Shown piece by piece: positions 45,480-45,554 of a stretch of 45,554 bases of DNA. Position numbers and translations under genes: made by a program. Below the pieces are notes generated by a model. It was not told where the DNA came from. It made no database searches and saw only the letters and a list, made by a program, of their open reading frames with translations. Numbering within the stretch: the stretch's first letter is position 1; each line of letters starts with the position of its first letter. Origin of the DNA: Pseudomonadota bacterium (lineage in GTDB: Bacteria; Pseudomonadota; Gammaproteobacteria; Pseudomonadales; Azotimanducaceae); the NCBI GenBank assembly GCA_027624035.1, contig JAQBUI010000032.1:1-45554 (forward strand), given 5' to 3'.

Positions 45480-45554
45480 CATCGAACTTCACTTGATAAG
45501 CGGTGCCATCGTGAGCACGTTCTTGCCCGACCAGGGCGTCCCTGAGACGGTCAC
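45480..45554 (+). repeat. Gene-start module, copy B (runs off the window)
   Basis: The counterpart of copy A at 40228-40303. Differences inside the coding part are mostly at third codon positions, so it looks like a duplicated coding start rather than a dispersed intergenic repeat. Confidence 0.75.
45511..45554 (+). CDS. 5' end of a gene paralogous at its start to the aminopeptidase
   Basis: GTG at 45511 opens a frame reading STFLPDQGVPETVT to the window edge; copy A of the module reads STFLHDCGVRETGT. The upstream CGGTG is a weaker version of the GAGGTG site. Only 14 codons are visible, so function cannot be assigned. It is divergent from the LysR gene and may be its target. Confidence 0.4.
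   Translation, partial: MSTFLPDQGVPETV

Noticed and set aside
40228..45554. The two gene-start modules as attachment sites of an integrated element
   Set aside because: The genes between them (SLC13, sbcB, aminopeptidase) look like ordinary core genes, and no integrase is present.

Overview
The window looks like a chromosomal segment of a moderately GC-rich gammaproteobacterium, probably an uncultured or environmental lineage. The best evidence is the block nadC (minus) / ampD-ampE / aceE-aceF (plus). It keeps the order known from E. coli, although pdhR, aroP and lpd are missing at the expected places. Other gammaproteobacterial markers are exonuclease I (sbcB), a homodimeric-type AceE, AmpG, YajQ, a TfpZ pilin accessory protein and an ExeA/ExeB-type GspA/GspB pair. 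I see no tRNA or rRNA gene, no CRISPR array, no phage module and no intact transposase.

Layout, left to right. 1-8.4 kb: the 3' part of a large fusion protein (FG-GAP/UnbV, InlB-like repeat, vanadium haloperoxidase), a phytanoyl-CoA-dioxygenase-like enzyme, and an RND efflux pair. 8.4-9.4 kb: an 85-bp nested inverted repeat, then a two-gene unit made of a 74-residue protein and a nucleotidyltransferase, resembling toxin-antitoxin or AbiE-like modules. 9.5-17.1 kb: a redox and heme region holding a PQQ propeller dehydrogenase with an N-terminal cytochrome c domain, two decaying genes (DUF411-like and a frameshifted NIPSNAP), a heme/Vgb-propeller fusion, and a tightly coupled operon for a hotdog protein, cytochrome b561, SHP (DUF1924) and a diheme cytochrome.

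17.2-28.0 kb: an O-antigen-ligase/PglL-like membrane protein, tfpZ, nadC, an aspartic protease, ampD, ampE, a BtuF-like protein, aceE and aceF. aceF carries an acidic 14-unit tripeptide repeat in its linker. 28.0-31.7 kb: a PduO-type adenosyltransferase, a degenerate REC-GGDEF protein divergent from yajQ, then ampG. 31.7-34.4 kb: an alkyltransferase-like protein and groES-groEL, with a perfect CIRCE operator and a strong terminator.

34.5-45.5 kb: an orphan outer-membrane barrel, a PuuD-like membrane protein with a repeat-rich leader, a coiled-coil membrane protein, gspA-gspB, an M-type aminopeptidase lipoprotein, an SLC13 transporter, a possibly leaderless sbcB and a LysR regulator. A second gene start at the right edge closely copies the 5' end of the aminopeptidase gene.

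Three themes connect the parts. Peptidoglycan recycling is represented by AmpD, AmpE and AmpG, plus the peptidoglycan-binding domain of GspA. Periplasmic electron transfer covers at least four c-type heme proteins. Short in-frame tandem repeats (9-bp units and similar) occur in exported N-termini and in a linker. No single spectacular new system is proven. The best candidates for a second look are the haloperoxidase fusion, the hotdog-b561-SHP-DHC operon, the nucleotidyltransferase pair, the AceF repeat linker and the duplicated gene-start module.
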